64,000 nt of DNA from Mycobacterium asiaticum (GCF_001673635.1 NZ_LZMH01000002.1:62001-126000), one strand, 5' to 3'; positions 43,036-52,728 are shown, numbered from the stretch's first letter. Numbers and translations are program-made. The notes: generated by a model not told the origin, from the sequence alone.

Positions 43036-43110
43036 CCGGCGGATGCGGGCGCTCCCCGCTGTAGCATGGGCGATCGGTAAGGGGTTGCAGTAGAGGGGGA
43101 TTGCGCCGCA

Positions 43111-43941
43111 GTGGTTGACACGCTGTTCGCTGATGTCTCGGAATATCAAGTGCCAGTTAATGATTCGTACCCCCACCGGGTCTTGTCGATCCGGGTCAGC
43201 GACGGCACCTATCGCGACCACAATTTCGCGCGCAATTACACCTGGATGCGCGGCGCGTTGGATAGTGGGCGATTGACCTTCGGGATTGTCTACACCTACG
43301 TCCGTCCGAATTGGTTGGCAAATGCCAACACGGTGCGGTCGATGATCGACGCCGAAGGCGGCCTACACCCGCGGGTGGCGCTGATGCTCGATGTTGAGTC
43401 CGGGGGCAACCCGCCGGGCGACGGGTCTAGCTGGATCAACCAGCTGTACTGGAACCTGGCCGATTACGCAGGCTCACCGGCCCGAATCATCGGTTACGCC
43501 AACGCCTATGACTTCTTCAACATGTGGCGCGTGCGCCCACCGGGGCTTCGCGTCATCGCCGCGGGTTACGGATCCAACCCGAATCTGCCCGGGCAGGTGG
43601 CACATCAGTACACCGACGGCAACGGGTACAGCCCGAACCTGCCGCAGGGTGCGCCGCCGTTCGGCCGGTGCGACATGAACTCCGCCGACGGGCTGACACC
43701 GCAACAATTCGCCGCCGCGTGCGGCATCGGGACGAACGGAGGACCGCTGATGGCACTCACCGACGACGAACAAGCCGAACTGCTGACCAAGGTGCGGCAG
43801 ATCTGGGATCAGCTGCTCGGCCCCGACGGCGCCGGGTGGCCGCAGTTGGGGCAGAACAGCCAGGGCCAGAATCTGACGCCGGTCGATGCGATTGCCGCTA
43901 TCAAGAAGGACCTAGAGGGCGGTTCGTCGACTGACGCTTAA
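43111..43941 (+). CDS. GH25-like / mycobacteriophage endolysin-like protein
   Basis: This 276-residue protein has a GH25 muramidase fold: [14 protein letters not shown] (DxSxxQ), the [13 protein letters not shown] helix, and the acidic pair in LMLDVESGG (DxE). The C-terminus ([20 protein letters not shown]) resembles the linker region of mycobacteriophage LysA proteins. No signal peptide is present, as in phage endolysins. GTG 43111 has GGGGA 10 nt upstream. It may be a domesticated phage lysin acting on peptidoglycan; no holin or LysB is adjacent. Confidence 0.7.
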   Translation: MVDTLFADVSEYQVPVNDSYPHRVLSIRVSDGTYRDHNFARNYTWMRGALDSGRLTFGIVYTYVRPNWLANANTVRSMIDAEGGLHPRVALMLDVESGGNPPGDGSSWINQLYWNLADYAGSPARIIGYANAYDFFNMWRVRPPGLRVIAAGYGSNPNLPGQVAHQYTDGNGYSPNLPQGAPPFGRCDMNSADGLTPQQFAAACGIGTNGGPLMALTDDEQAELLTKVRQIWDQLLGPDGAGWPQLGQNSQGQNLTPVDAIAAIKKDLEGGSSTDA

Positions 43942-45848
43942 GCGCCTGGTTCGCCGAACACGACGCCGCCGGCACCCCCGGTTCCGTCCTGCCCGTCGAT
44001 GCCGTCGAGACCTCCCGCTGGGCCGCCTTCGCCACCGGCTCCTCCCTGACCTCCGCCCCCGCCGTTGCCGATCAGCCGGGAGGCGCCGCCGTTACCGCCG
44101 TCGCCGCCATTCCCACCGGGGCGCCCGTCAAGGCCGATGCCGTTGATGCCGGTCGCTCCACCGCCACCGCCGGCACCACCCACGCCCCCGTTGCCATAGA
44201 GCCAACCACTGCTTCCACCGGCTCCGCCATCGCCGCCGGTACCGCCGACACCGGCGGTAGCAAGGTCGGTCACCACCGCACTCGCGCCGACCCCGCCATT
44301 CCCGCCGGCGCCGCCGTCGCCGATCAGCAGCCCGCCAGCACCACCGGCACCGCCGGCACCGCCGGCACCTCCCTGGACGGCGCCAGCGATTCCTCCGTCA
44401 CCGCCCGCACCGCCGGCCGCACCTGCACCGAACAGTCCAGCCCCGCCACCTGCGCCGCCAGCGCCACCGGTTCCGCCGACAAAGGCGAAGAACGAAGTGC
44501 CGTCGGGGTTCACGCCGCGGCCTGCGCCGCCGGTGCCACCTTGCCCACCGACTCCCGCGTTGCCGGCCAACCATCCGGCCCTGCCGCCGCTGCCGCCATC
44601 TCCGCCGTCTCCGCCAACGCCGGGCAGAAATGTGCTGGCACCGGTCTGTCCGCCCAACCCGCCTGCGCCGCCGGCGCCGCCGTTGCCAAGCAAACCGGCG
44701 TTGCCGCCTGCACCACCGGCCCCGCCGCCGCCACCGAAGACGCCGGCGAAGGTGCCCTGGTATTGCACTGCGCCGCCGGCACCGGCTCCGCCTTGCCCGC
44801 CGGCACCGGCATTGCCGTAGATCCACCCGCCGTTACCGCCGCTGCCACCGGACCCGCCGGAACCGCCGCTCAATATGCCCGTCGCGCCACCGGCACCCCC
44901 GGCGGCACCTACCCCGCCGTCACCGAATAGTCCGGCCGCGCCGCCGGCGCCGCCCTGTCCGCCTGCGCCGCCGGACAAGGCGCCTTCCTTCAGACTTCCG
45001 TCACCGCCAGCACCGCCCTGGCCACCTGCCCCGCCGTTACCGGACAACCACCCACCAGCACCACCGGCACCTCCGGCGCCGCCCTGTCCAGCGGCGGTAC
45101 CACCTGCGGGGATTCCACCGCCGGCCGCGCCACCGGTACCGCCAGCGCCGCCGACACCACCGGCACCCAACAACCCGGCGGCGCCACCCGCACCGCCTGC
45201 TCCGCCGTTTGCACCATTAGCGCCGGGCCCAGCGGCTAAGGCTGCCCCGCCCGCGCCGCCGGCGCCACCGTTGCCGTACAACCAGCCGCCCGAACCACCG
45301 GTACCGCCGGCCGCACCGGCCCCACCGGCGCCGCCCAGCCCTCCGTTACCGATCAATCCCGCCGCGCCGCCAGCTCCACCAACCGCCCCGTCGGCGGTTT
45401 GGGAGAACCCATTGCCACCATTTCCGTAAAGCAACCCGCCGGCACCGCCGTTTGGATTCGCAGCCGTGCCGTGGGCTCCGTCGCCGATCAGCGGCCTGCC
45501 CAGCAAAGCCTGGGTCGGCGCGTTGACGGCGTTGAGGATGTCCTGCTGCGCCGACTGCAGTGCGACGTTGGCCGCCTCAGCTGAGGCGTAGGCTCCGGCG
45601 GCTCCGGTGAGCGACTGCACGAACTGCTGATGGAAGGTCGAGAGCTGCCGACTCACGGCCTGGAACTGCTCGCCGTGTCCGCTGAACAACGCCGCGACTG
45701 CCGCAGACACCTCGTCGGCACCCGCCGCCAAGACGTTCGTGGTCGGTGGCGCGGCCAGCCTGCCGGCCGAAGCCAAAATCGAGCCGACGCCGGCAATGTC
45801 CGCGGCCGCCGCAGCAACCGTCTCCGGAACCGCCACCAGATATGACAC
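43938..45848 (-). CDS. PE-PGRS family protein
   Basis: This 636-residue protein has a PE domain (residues 1-97: [37 protein letters not shown]) followed by a linker with the [10 protein letters not shown] segment and a long tail of GGAGG/GGNGG-type repeats interrupted by about a dozen 'LLGNGGxGG' or 'WLxGNGG' modules. PE-PGRS proteins are exported to the mycomembrane by ESX-5. GTG 45848 has GGGAGG upstream; GTG 45854 is an alternative. It ends in an interlocked TTAA with the endolysin-like gene. Confidence 0.95.
   Translation of the reverse strand: MSYLVAVPETVAAAAADIAGVGSILASAGRLAAPPTTNVLAAGADEVSAAVAALFSGHGEQFQAVSRQLSTFHQQFVQSLTGAAGAYASAEAANVALQSAQQDILNAVNAPTQALLGRPLIGDGAHGTAANPNGGAGGLLYGNGGNGFSQTADGAVGGAGGAAGLIGNGGLGGAGGAGAAGGTGGSGGWLYGNGGAGGAGGAALAAGPGANGANGGAGGAGGAAGLLGAGGVGGAGGTGGAAGGGIPAGGTAAGQGGAGGAGGAGGWLSGNGGAGGQGGAGGDGSLKEGALSGGAGGQGGAGGAAGLFGDGGVGAAGGAGGATGILSGGSGGSGGSGGNGGWIYGNAGAGGQGGAGAGGAVQYQGTFAGVFGGGGGAGGAGGNAGLLGNGGAGGAGGLGGQTGASTFLPGVGGDGGDGGSGGRAGWLAGNAGVGGQGGTGGAGRGVNPDGTSFFAFVGGTGGAGGAGGGAGLFGAGAAGGAGGDGGIAGAVQGGAGGAGGAGGAGGLLIGDGGAGGNGGVGASAVVTDLATAGVGGTGGDGGAGGSSGWLYGNGGVGGAGGGGGATGINGIGLDGRPGGNGGDGGNGGASRLIGNGGGGGQGGAGGEGGPAGGLDGIDGQDGTGGAGGVVFGEPGA
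43960..45420 (-). repeat. PGRS Gly-Gly-X repeat tract
   Basis: Coding repeats of GGC/GGN triplets make up most of the gene's 3' three-quarters. Open frames on the opposite strand here (Pro/Ala-rich) are by-products. Confidence 0.9.
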
Positions 45849-46091
45849 GGTCACCCTCCCAGCCGTCCAAAGCCATGAGCGAATCAAAGATTTTGACGAT
45901 AGCGTTATTGCGCAAAATGGATAGGGATTTCCGCTCAGGTCAAAGAAAATACCGACAAAGGATCCCTACGCCTCCTGGCTTCTCAGCCGCGCAGAACCCG
46001 TCGCACGCCGTCCGCCCGACCGACCCGTCGGCGCCGTCGGCGACCCAGCCACCGACACCGTCGGCGCGGTGGAACTCTTAAAAAGAGTGGT

Positions 46092-47036
46092 TCAGACGGC
46101 AGGCCGGCGCGCGGAGACAAACAGCGTCGGCGGCATCGAGTACTCGGAGCCGTTCGGGACCACCCGGTTGTAGCGGGCCATCAGTTCGGGGAAGTCCGCG
46201 GCGGTGGCTTCCCAGCCGTGATCCCGTAGCCAATCGGTGAGCGCGGTGCGCTCCTCGGGGTACCACAGGTCTTCGACGGCGGGGATCTCGGCGTCGACAA
46301 GTCGCGCAGCCACCGCACGGATCCGCTGCATCTCCTCGCGCTGGCGCTGCACCAGATCGGAGTCGATCGCACCCTTGTCCGGCACGTTCGATGCCAACCA
46401 GCTACCAGGTGCGCTCATCATGTGGATGCGCTCGAATAACAGGTCCTGGGCTTGCGCGGGCAGGTACCGCACCAAGCCCTCGGCCGACCACGCCGTCGGC
46501 TGCGTCGGGTCGAAGCCCGCTTCCTGCAGCGCCGTCGGCCAGTCCTGGCGCAGATCGACCGCGATGTTGACCACCTGCGAGGTGGGCCGGGCACCGTGCT
46601 GCTCCAAGGTGGTGTTCTTGAATTCGAGCACCTTGGGCTGGTCGAGCTCGTAGACCACCGTGCCGTCCGGCCACGGCAGCCGCCACGCACGAGCATCCAG
46701 GCCGGAGGCGAGAATGACTATCTGACGGACGCCGGAGTCGGCGGCAGCGAGAAAGAACTCGTCGAAGAACGCGGTCCGCGTAGCCATGAAGTCGACCATC
46801 AGCTGCGCGCGGTTACCGATCTCGGGTTCGATCTCGCGGGCTTGCGCGAGTAAGTCCGGATCGGCGTACAGCGTCCACATTCCCTTGCCCGCCGCGTCCA
46901 GAAAGACCCTGGCGAACGGGTCGTTGATCAGCGGGTTTTCGCTCTCGGTCTCCGCGGCGCGGGCCGCAGCCACACCCAGCGCGGTCGACCCGACGCTTTG
47001 CGTGATCTCCCAAGAATCGTTGTCGGTGCGCTGCAT
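46092..47036 (-). CDS. class I SAM-dependent methyltransferase (TIGR00027/LCMT-like)
   Basis: This 314-residue protein matches the mycobacterial putative SAM methyltransferase family: [16 protein letters not shown] at the start, [20 protein letters not shown] (SAM site), [12 protein letters not shown] and the late [19 protein letters not shown]. Orthologue of Rv3767c by position. Substrate unknown; leucine carboxyl methyltransferase fold. AGGAGG precedes ATG 47036. Confidence 0.93.
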   Translation of the reverse strand: MQRTDNDSWEITQSVGSTALGVAAARAAETESENPLINDPFARVFLDAAGKGMWTLYADPDLLAQAREIEPEIGNRAQLMVDFMATRTAFFDEFFLAAADSGVRQIVILASGLDARAWRLPWPDGTVVYELDQPKVLEFKNTTLEQHGARPTSQVVNIAVDLRQDWPTALQEAGFDPTQPTAWSAEGLVRYLPAQAQDLLFERIHMMSAPGSWLASNVPDKGAIDSDLVQRQREEMQRIRAVAARLVDAEIPAVEDLWYPEERTALTDWLRDHGWEATAADFPELMARYNRVVPNGSEYSMPPTLFVSARRPAV

Positions 47037-47172
47037 GGCACTCCTCCTGAACCGCGATAGTCAGTTTTGCAAACTATTCTTCCAGCGCGGCGCCCGCAAC
47101 GGCCGCCGCTGGGCGGTCCCTACGCTTTTTCTAGGCTCTCTCCAAGTCGGTTGACAGGCGCAAAGGAGCAGC

Positions 47173-48210
47173 ATGAACCCGGCCGTGGATCTGGATGCGG
47201 TGGCTCGCTGGATGTCGGAGCAGGGTCTCGGGGAGGGACCCCTGCAGGATGTCGCGGCGGTAACCGGCGGCACGCAGAACGTGATGATGCGGTTCACCCG
47301 GTCGGGCCGGCCCTACGTGCTGCGTCGCGGCCCACGGCACCTGCGCCCCCGCAGCAACAGCGTCATCCTGCGGGAGACTCGGGTACTTGCCGCGCTCGCC
47401 GGCTCCGATGTGCCGCACCCGCATCTGATCGCGATGTGCGACGACCCGGGCGTGCTCGGAGACGCTGTGTTCTACCTGATGGAACCGATCGACGGCTTCA
47501 ACGCGGGCGAGGGCCTGCCGCCGTTGCATGCCAATGACCCAGAGGTGCGCTACGGCATGGGGTTGTCGATGGCCGACGCGCTGGCCAGGCTCGGCGCCGT
47601 CGATCACGTCGCCGTGGGCCTCGAAGATTTCGGCAAACCGTCGGGTTTTCTGGAACGTCAAGTGCCGCGCTGGCTTTCGGAGCTGGCGTCCTATCAGGAG
47701 TACGAAGGTTACCCCGGTCCGGACATCCCGGGCATCGACGAGGTCTCGCACTGGCTGGAAAGCCACCGACCCACCCAGTGGACTCCCGGCATCATGCACG
47801 GCGACTACCACGCGGCCAACGTGATGTTCTCCCGCACCGGGCCAGACGTGGTCGCGATCGTGGACTGGGAGATGTGCACGATCGGCGACCCGCTGTTGGA
47901 CCTGGGCTGGCTGCTGGCCACGTGGCGGCAGGACGACGGCTCCAGCGTGTTCGGCCACGCCCTGGGCGGCACGGACGGTCTGGCCAGCACCAACGACCTA
48001 CTGCAGCGTTATGCCGCCAACACCACTCGCGACCTCTCGCACATCACCTGGTACACCGTGCTGGCCTGTTTCAAGCTGGGCATCGTGATCGAGGGCACGC
48101 TGGCCCGCGCCTGCGCGGGCAAGGCGGAGAAAGCCGTCGGCGATCAGCTGCACGCCGGCACCGTGCACCTGTTCGAGCGCGCGCTGGCCTTGATCGAGAC
48201 GCGTTCTTAA
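47173..48210 (+). CDS. APH-like phosphotransferase family protein
   Basis: This 345-residue kinase has AAVTGGTQNVMMRF (nucleotide loop), IMHGDYHAANVMF (catalytic loop) and AIVDWEMCTIGDPLLDLGW (metal site). It resembles the kinase at 32451 more than that at 30692 by these loops. Standalone, with AAAGGAG before ATG 47173. The substrate is unknown; fatty acid or 4-hydroxy acid metabolism is possible by analogy. Confidence 0.87.
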   Translation: MNPAVDLDAVARWMSEQGLGEGPLQDVAAVTGGTQNVMMRFTRSGRPYVLRRGPRHLRPRSNSVILRETRVLAALAGSDVPHPHLIAMCDDPGVLGDAVFYLMEPIDGFNAGEGLPPLHANDPEVRYGMGLSMADALARLGAVDHVAVGLEDFGKPSGFLERQVPRWLSELASYQEYEGYPGPDIPGIDEVSHWLESHRPTQWTPGIMHGDYHAANVMFSRTGPDVVAIVDWEMCTIGDPLLDLGWLLATWRQDDGSSVFGHALGGTDGLASTNDLLQRYAANTTRDLSHITWYTVLACFKLGIVIEGTLARACAGKAEKAVGDQLHAGTVHLFERALALIETRS

Positions 48211-48923
48211 GCGACGCGATTGGCGCCGCCGGCACCACCGGCGCCGAACTCGCGCCGGGCCTCGTCGTGGCGCTTGACGTAGCTGGCCCGCAGGTCGCGC
48301 GCGTCCCCGCGGCCGCCGGGACCGCCGTCGCCGAACCCCTTGCCGGACTTGCCGTTTCGGGCGCGGCCGGACACCGGTTCCGGCTTGTTGAGCAGCCCCG
48401 CGCTCGCCGCGCTGGCCACAGGGCCCCGCCCGACCGGCGCAGCACTGCCGGCGTAGCCGCCCGACCGACCGGGAGTGCCGCCACCGGCGACGCCACCACC
48501 GCGATAGCCGGCATTGCCGGGACCGCCCAACAGCCCCGGCCCGGGGGCGCCGATGCTGCCGCCCGACGGACGCCCGAGGAGCCCTTGCGCCGGTGCGCCA
48601 GCCCCACCGGCGGTTGCGCCACCGCCCGCCATCGGTTTCGCATTCGCCGACTCGGCACCGGCGTACGCGTTGCCTGCCGAGTTCATCGCCTGGACGAACT
48701 GCTGATGCAGATCCGCCGCTTGGGCGCTCATCCGCTGGTACTGCTGGGCGTGCGAACCGAACACGTTGGCCATCGCGGTCGAAACCTCGTCGGCGCCGGC
48801 GGCCAGCACGCTCGTGGTAGGCAGGGCGGCCGCTGAATTGGCCGCCGTCAGCGACGACCCAATTCCCGCCAAATTCGTCGCAGCCTCCGCCAGCAACTGG
48901 GGCTGCGTAAACACAAATGACAC
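48207..48923 (-). CDS. PE family protein with short basic Gly-rich tail
   Basis: This 238-residue protein has a PE domain (SFVFTQPQLLAEAATNLAGI to about residue 95) and a 140-residue tail with GGAGAP and GLLGGPG segments that is not a regular PGRS and ends with charged residues (LRASYVKRHDEARREFGAG). That is unusual for PE-PGRS. Exported via ESX-type secretion by family knowledge. Start GTG 48923 with GAGGTG upstream; the stop interlocks with the kinase gene. Confidence 0.85.
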   Translation of the reverse strand: MSFVFTQPQLLAEAATNLAGIGSSLTAANSAAALPTTSVLAAGADEVSTAMANVFGSHAQQYQRMSAQAADLHQQFVQAMNSAGNAYAGAESANAKPMAGGGATAGGAGAPAQGLLGRPSGGSIGAPGPGLLGGPGNAGYRGGGVAGGGTPGRSGGYAGSAAPVGRGPVASAASAGLLNKPEPVSGRARNGKSGKGFGDGGPGGRGDARDLRASYVKRHDEARREFGAGGAGGANRVA

Positions 48924-49087
48924 GGCGACACACCTCGGACTAACCCGGCTTGCGGAACCTCCGCACTTTAAGGCGAAACCGCTGGTCGGCGGGGTGCTTT
49001 TATATCTCCGAAGCCGAAACGTTATAAATTAGTTATCGACGACCGCGTGACTGTAAAAAGCGTTTACAGCGGATTTGAATTCATGTG

Positions 49088-49160
49088 CGCGCCCGAAGGG
49101 ATTCGAACCCCTAACCTTCTGATCCGTAGTCAGATGCTCTATCCGTTGAGCTACGGGCGC
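49088..49160 (-). tRNA. tRNA-Arg (ACG)
   Basis: The reverse complement has acceptor GCGCCCG/CGGGCGC, D arm AGCTCAACGGATAGAGCAT, anticodon loop CTACGGA (anticodon ACG) and T loop GGTTCGAATCC. A34 is the target of TadA (24095), giving inosine to read CGU/CGC/CGA. Confidence 0.95.
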
Positions 49161-49209
49161 CAGCGTTCTTCAGTTGTCGTCAGTCAGTTGTCTAGCAGGT
49201 GTTGCTTGG

Positions 49210-49298
49210 CGGAGGCGAGAGGATTTGAACCTCCGGTTCCCTTTGAGGGGAACAACTCATTAGCAGTGAGCCCCATTCGGCCGCTCTGGCACGCCTCC
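49210..49298 (-). tRNA. tRNA-Ser (GCT)
   Basis: A class II tRNA with acceptor GGAGGCG/CGCCTCC, anticodon loop CTGCTAA (anticodon GCT), a long variable arm and T loop GGTTCAAATCC. It reads AGU/AGC and lies 50 bp from tRNA-Arg. Confidence 0.95.
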
Positions 49299-49368
49299 AT
49301 GGCCTTCCAAAGGTTACCCGACCCCGGAACCCGGAGCCGCCGGAGGCATAGCGTACACAGCTGCGACA

Positions 49369-49374
49369 TATGCT
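49369..49374 (+). promoter_or_regulatory. -10 hexamer TATGCT of a probable leaderless hisC promoter
   Basis: TATGCT lies at -12 to -7 relative to GTG 49381, with GTCGAA between. Confidence 0.6.
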
Positions 49375-49380
49375 GTCGAA

Positions 49381-50436
49381 GTGACCGCCCGCCTGCGGCC
49401 CGCGCTGGCGGGGCTGCCTGTTTACGTTCCCGGCAAGACCGTGCCCGGTGCGATCAAACTGGCCAGCAACGAGACGGTGTTCGGCCCGCTGCCCAGTGTC
49501 CGCGCGGCCATCGAACACGCCACCGACCTGATCAATCGCTACCCCGACAACGGCTGCGTGCAGCTCAAGGCGGCGCTTGCCCGCCATGTCGGGCCGGGTT
49601 TCGCCCCCGAGCACATCGCGGTGGGCTGCGGCTCGGTGAGCCTGTGCCAGCAACTCGTGCAGATCACCGCCTCGGTGGGGGACGAGGTGATCTTCGGCTG
49701 GCGCAGCTTCGAGCTGTACCCGCCGCAGGTCCAGGTGGCCGGGGCCCGGCCCGTCCAGGTGCCGTTGACCGACCACACCTTCGACCTGGACGCGATGCTG
49801 GCCGCGGTCACCGACGGGACCCGGCTGATCTTCGTTTGCAATCCCAACAACCCGACGTCCACCGTCGTCGACCCGGATGCGCTGACCCGCTTCGTCAAAG
49901 CGGTGCCGTCAGACATCCTGATCGCCATCGACGAGGCCTACGTCGAGTACATCCGCGACGGCATGGCACCCGACAGCCTGGGGCTGGTTCGCGCGCACGA
50001 CAACGTAGTGGTGCTGCGCACCTTCTCCAAGGCGTACGGCCTGGCCGGTCTGCGGGTGGGGTATGCGATCGGGCACCCAGAGGTGATCACCGCACTGGAC
50101 AAGGTCTACGTCCCGTTCACCGCGACCAGCGTCTCGCAGGCCGCGGCCATTGCCTCGCTGGAGGCCGGCGACGAGCTGTTGGCCCGCACCGACGCGGTGG
50201 TGGCCGAACGGGTGCGGGTCAGCGCCGAGCTGCGCGCTGCCGGCTTCACCCTGCCCGACTCCCAGGCCAACTTCGTCTGGTTGCCGTTGGGCGCCCGCAC
50301 GCGGAACTTCGTCGAACAGGCCGCCGACGCGTTGATCGTGGTCCGTCCCTACGGCAGCGACGGTGTGCGCGTCACCGTCACCGCCGCGCCCGAAGAGAAC
50401 GACGCGATGCTGCGGTTCGCTCGCAACTGGATTTGA
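49381..50436 (+). CDS. hisC2: histidinol-phosphate / aromatic aminotransferase HisC2
   Basis: This 351-residue PLP enzyme has the N-terminal IKLASNETVFGPLPSV, the YPDNG block, the substrate region FVCNPNNPTSTVV and the Schiff-base Lys in RTFSKAYGLAGLRVGYA. Orthologue of Rv3772 by position; this second HisC paralogue may serve aromatic amino acids. GTG 49381 is leaderless by hexamer spacing. A GXWXG protein follows closely. Confidence 0.92.
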   Translation: MTARLRPALAGLPVYVPGKTVPGAIKLASNETVFGPLPSVRAAIEHATDLINRYPDNGCVQLKAALARHVGPGFAPEHIAVGCGSVSLCQQLVQITASVGDEVIFGWRSFELYPPQVQVAGARPVQVPLTDHTFDLDAMLAAVTDGTRLIFVCNPNNPTSTVVDPDALTRFVKAVPSDILIAIDEAYVEYIRDGMAPDSLGLVRAHDNVVVLRTFSKAYGLAGLRVGYAIGHPEVITALDKVYVPFTATSVSQAAAIASLEAGDELLARTDAVVAERVRVSAELRAAGFTLPDSQANFVWLPLGARTRNFVEQAADALIVVRPYGSDGVRVTVTAAPEENDAMLRFARNWI

Positions 50437-50447
50437 GGAGTACCTCT

Positions 50448-50909
50448 ATGAGCCTGGCTCGCAAGAAGTTCACCGAGTTCACCGAGCGCGCCGGCGACAT
50501 CCCGGACGCCGAGCTCGACGAGTTCTGGGCATCGCTGTCACCGGCCACCATCGAGGGCATGCTCGGAGAATGGCGCGGCGGCGAGTTCGTCACCGGCCAC
50601 AGGATGAACCACCAGCTGGAGAAGGCTGGGTGGTTCGGCAAGACGTTCAAGTCCGCCGCCGACGTCCAGCCACTGGTGTGTGTGGACGCCGACGGCAACA
50701 AGTTCTCCAACGTCGAGATGGGTAAAGGCGAGGCCAGCCTGTGGTTGGAGGAGTTCCGCGGCGAGGTGACCGCGACGATGGTCTACGACGGCCAACCGGT
50801 CCACGACCACTTCAAGGTGATCGACGAAGACGCCGTGATGGGCATCATGAACGGCAAGGGCGTCGTACACGACGGCCGCTACTTCTACTTCTATCTCGAG
50901 CGGGTCTAG
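50448..50909 (+). CDS. GXWXG/DUF4334 domain protein
   Basis: This 153-residue protein has the GXWXG motif (LGEWRGGEFVTGH) followed by GWFGKTFKSAADVQPLV and a DUF4334-type second half (LEEFRGEVTATMVYDGQPVH, DHFKVIDEDAVMGIMNGKG). Function unknown. ATG 50448 has GAGGAG 7 nt upstream and is 11 nt downstream of hisC2, so the two are cotranscribed. The stop interlocks (CTAG) with the next gene. Confidence 0.86.
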   Translation: MSLARKKFTEFTERAGDIPDAELDEFWASLSPATIEGMLGEWRGGEFVTGHRMNHQLEKAGWFGKTFKSAADVQPLVCVDADGNKFSNVEMGKGEASLWLEEFRGEVTATMVYDGQPVHDHFKVIDEDAVMGIMNGKGVVHDGRYFYFYLERV

Positions 50910-51487
50910 CCGGGGTTGCGGCCGGTGAAGGCGACCAGCCGGTCCAGACCGCGGGCATCCTCGGCCACCTCGACGGGGTCGTCGAAGCCGGCCCCGCCCC
51001 GCCGTTCGGGCTTGATGAGTTGGTGCGCCAACCCCAGCACGTACTCGGCCAGCGAATCGGGAACCTCGACGTCACGCCCCAATGCGACCGCGTAATCCCA
51101 GGCGTGTACCAGGAATTCCAGCGACAGGACGGCCGCCGCGACCTGAGCCGGCATCTCGTTGTCGCCGAATTTGACGGTGCCGTCCAAGCCATGGCGATGC
51201 CAGGCGTCCAGGGCCGGCCGGGCCCGCAGGATGATCTGTCGCTCGACCGAGTCTTCGTCGTCGGACTCCGGAAATTCGGCCCCGACCATGCCGCCGATCG
51301 CGGTGACGGAGTTCAGCAGGTGTTTGGTCAGCGCGGCCACGTCGAATTCCGTGCACGGGGTTTGCCGGCTGAGGTCCTCCCGGGCAATGGTCTTGACGAC
51401 CTCCTCCAGGATTCCCAGCGTCAACTCGGCGCTGCGTAGCTCGTCGTTTGGCGGGGAGTCGGGTCCTGGGCGCAAGTCTGCGGGCAT
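50906..51487 (-). CDS. TIGR03086-type metal-binding protein (DinB/maleylpyruvate isomerase-like, Rv3773c)
   Basis: This 193-residue four-helix protein has a His in LTKHLLNSV after QTPCTEFD, and a second His in EFLVHAWDYAVAL, the metal ligands of the mycothiol-dependent DinB superfamily. Likely a thiol-S-transferase or isomerase; substrate unknown. Leaderless ATG 51487, diverging from echA21 over a 24-bp spacer. Orthologue of Rv3773c. Confidence 0.86.
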   Translation of the reverse strand: MPADLRPGPDSPPNDELRSAELTLGILEEVVKTIAREDLSRQTPCTEFDVAALTKHLLNSVTAIGGMVGAEFPESDDEDSVERQIILRARPALDAWHRHGLDGTVKFGDNEMPAQVAAAVLSLEFLVHAWDYAVALGRDVEVPDSLAEYVLGLAHQLIKPERRGGAGFDDPVEVAEDARGLDRLVAFTGRNPG

Positions 51488-51494
51488 ATTCGCC

Positions 51495-51504
51495 ACGCTA
51501 CGGT
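51495..51504. promoter_or_regulatory. bidirectional promoter with overlapping -10 hexamers (Rv3773c/echA21)
   Basis: In ACGCTACGGT the minus-strand TAGCGT and plus-strand TACGGT share the central TA at 51499-51500. Each hexamer is 7 nt from its ATG (51487 minus, 51512 plus), and the TA is the exact centre of the 24-bp spacer. A symmetric leaderless promoter pair. Confidence 0.65.
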
Positions 51505-51511
51505 CTCGAGT

Positions 51512-52348
51512 ATGGGCGAGGCATCTGAAGAGACATATGAATCCGTGACCGTCGAGGTCAAAGACCGGGTCGCACAGGTGACCCTGATCGGGCCGGGCAA
51601 GGGCAATGCGATGGGGCCCGCGTTCTGGGCGGAGTTGCCAGAGTTGTTCCCGGCGCTGGACGCCGACCCGGAGGTGCGCGCCATCGTCCTGACCGGATCG
51701 GGCCGCAACTTCAGCTACGGCCTGGACGTTCCGGCGATGGGTGGCTCGTTCACGCCGCTGCTGTCCGGCGACGCGCTCGCCGGCCCGCGCGCGGTGTTCC
51801 ACCGGGAGGTCAAGCGGATGCAAGCCGCCATCACCGCGGTCGCCGACTGCCGCACTCCCACCATCGCCTCGGTACACGGCTGGTGCATCGGCGGCGGCGT
51901 CGACCTGATCTCGGCCGTCGACATCCGCTACGCCAGCGCCGACGCGAAGTTCTCGGTGCGCGAGGTCAAGCTGGCCATCGTCGCCGACGTCGGCAGCCTC
52001 GCCCGGCTTCCGCTGATCCTCAACGACGGACACCTGCGCGAACTCGCTTTGACCGGCAAAGACATCGATGCCGCCCGTGCCGAGAAGATCGGTCTGGTCA
52101 ACGATGTGTACGACGGCGCGGAGGCCACCCTGGCCGCCGCGCACGCCACCGCCGCCGAGATCGCCGCCAATCCCCCGCTGACGGTGCACGGCATCAAGGA
52201 CGTGCTCGATCAGCAGCGCACCTCGGCGGTGTCGGAGAGCTTGCGCTACGTCGCCGCCTGGAACGCGGCGTTCCTGCCGTCGAAGGACCTGACCGAGGGC
52301 ATCTCTGCGACGTTCGCCAAGCGTCCGCCGCAGTTCACCGGCGAATAG
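51512..52348 (+). CDS. echA21: enoyl-CoA hydratase/isomerase EchA21
   Basis: This 278-residue crotonase-fold protein has the oxyanion motif GSGRNFSYGLDV, ASVHGWCIGGGVDLISAVDI and the second half LALTGKDIDAARAEKIGLV. It should hydrate or isomerise enoyl-CoA. Orthologue of Rv3774. Leaderless start. It overlaps the convergent membrane-protein gene by 14 bp. Confidence 0.93.
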   Translation: MGEASEETYESVTVEVKDRVAQVTLIGPGKGNAMGPAFWAELPELFPALDADPEVRAIVLTGSGRNFSYGLDVPAMGGSFTPLLSGDALAGPRAVFHREVKRMQAAITAVADCRTPTIASVHGWCIGGGVDLISAVDIRYASADAKFSVREVKLAIVADVGSLARLPLILNDGHLRELALTGKDIDAARAEKIGLVNDVYDGAEATLAAAHATAAEIAANPPLTVHGIKDVLDQQRTSAVSESLRYVAAWNAAFLPSKDLTEGISATFAKRPPQFTGE

Positions 52349-52721
52349 CGCTGAACCACAGCGCAACAGCCAGCCAGCCCGTCGAGATCGCCAGCCCGCC
52401 GAATTCCAGCCACCCGACCGTTGCGCCGGCGCGATGGTTGGTGTCGATGAGGTGGCTGAGGGCGTGCAGCGCCCAGTGCGCCGTCGCGAACGCCAGCGCG
52501 GGTACGCGCCAAGACGGCCACCGCAGGGCTGCCAGCAGCGTCAGGCCGAGCGGCAATTCGAATGATGCGTTGTCGAAGATGTAGTGGGTGTTGCGGATCC
52601 CGAAGGCGCCGAGGGTGTCGAAGAACGTCTGCGGCGCCAGCCACTGGAATAAACCCAGGCCGACCGAGTACGCGTCGAACACGAGCAGGATCACCTCGAC
52701 GTAGCGCAACCGGGCGGCCAT
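52335..52721 (-). CDS. four-TM membrane protein
   Basis: This 128-residue protein has about four TM helices (VEVILLVFDAYSVGLGLFQW, ELPLGLTLLAALRW, VPALAFATAHWALHALSHLI, WLEFGGLAISTGWLAVALWF). His-rich segment HALSHLIDTNHRA between helices 3 and 4. Function unknown. It starts by leaderless ATG and diverges from lipE. Confidence 0.78.
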   Translation of the reverse strand: MAARLRYVEVILLVFDAYSVGLGLFQWLAPQTFFDTLGAFGIRNTHYIFDNASFELPLGLTLLAALRWPSWRVPALAFATAHWALHALSHLIDTNHRAGATVGWLEFGGLAISTGWLAVALWFSAIRR

Positions 52722-52728
52722 GCCTGTA

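Noticed and set aside
43111..43941. A prophage at the endolysin-like gene
   Set aside because: No integrase, terminase, capsid, tail, holin or att-like repeat is visible around it.
43960..45420. PGRS repeats as a CRISPR array
   Set aside because: Units are coding, overlapping and irregular with no constant repeat/spacer length and no cas genes.
44497..45429. Pro/Ala-rich frames opposite the PE-PGRS gene
   Set aside because: They are direct reverse complements of GGX codons, an expected artefact.
49047..50909. A 620-codon open frame spanning the tRNA-Arg/tRNA-Ser region and hisC2
   Set aside because: Only its last 153 codons are the GXWXG gene; the rest crosses two tRNA genes and reads hisC2 out of frame with Arg/Gly-rich nonsense.
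50906..52366. A 486-codon minus-strand frame through echA21
   Set aside because: Only 50906-51487 has family signals; the extension is the antisense of echA21, which has clear crotonase motifs.
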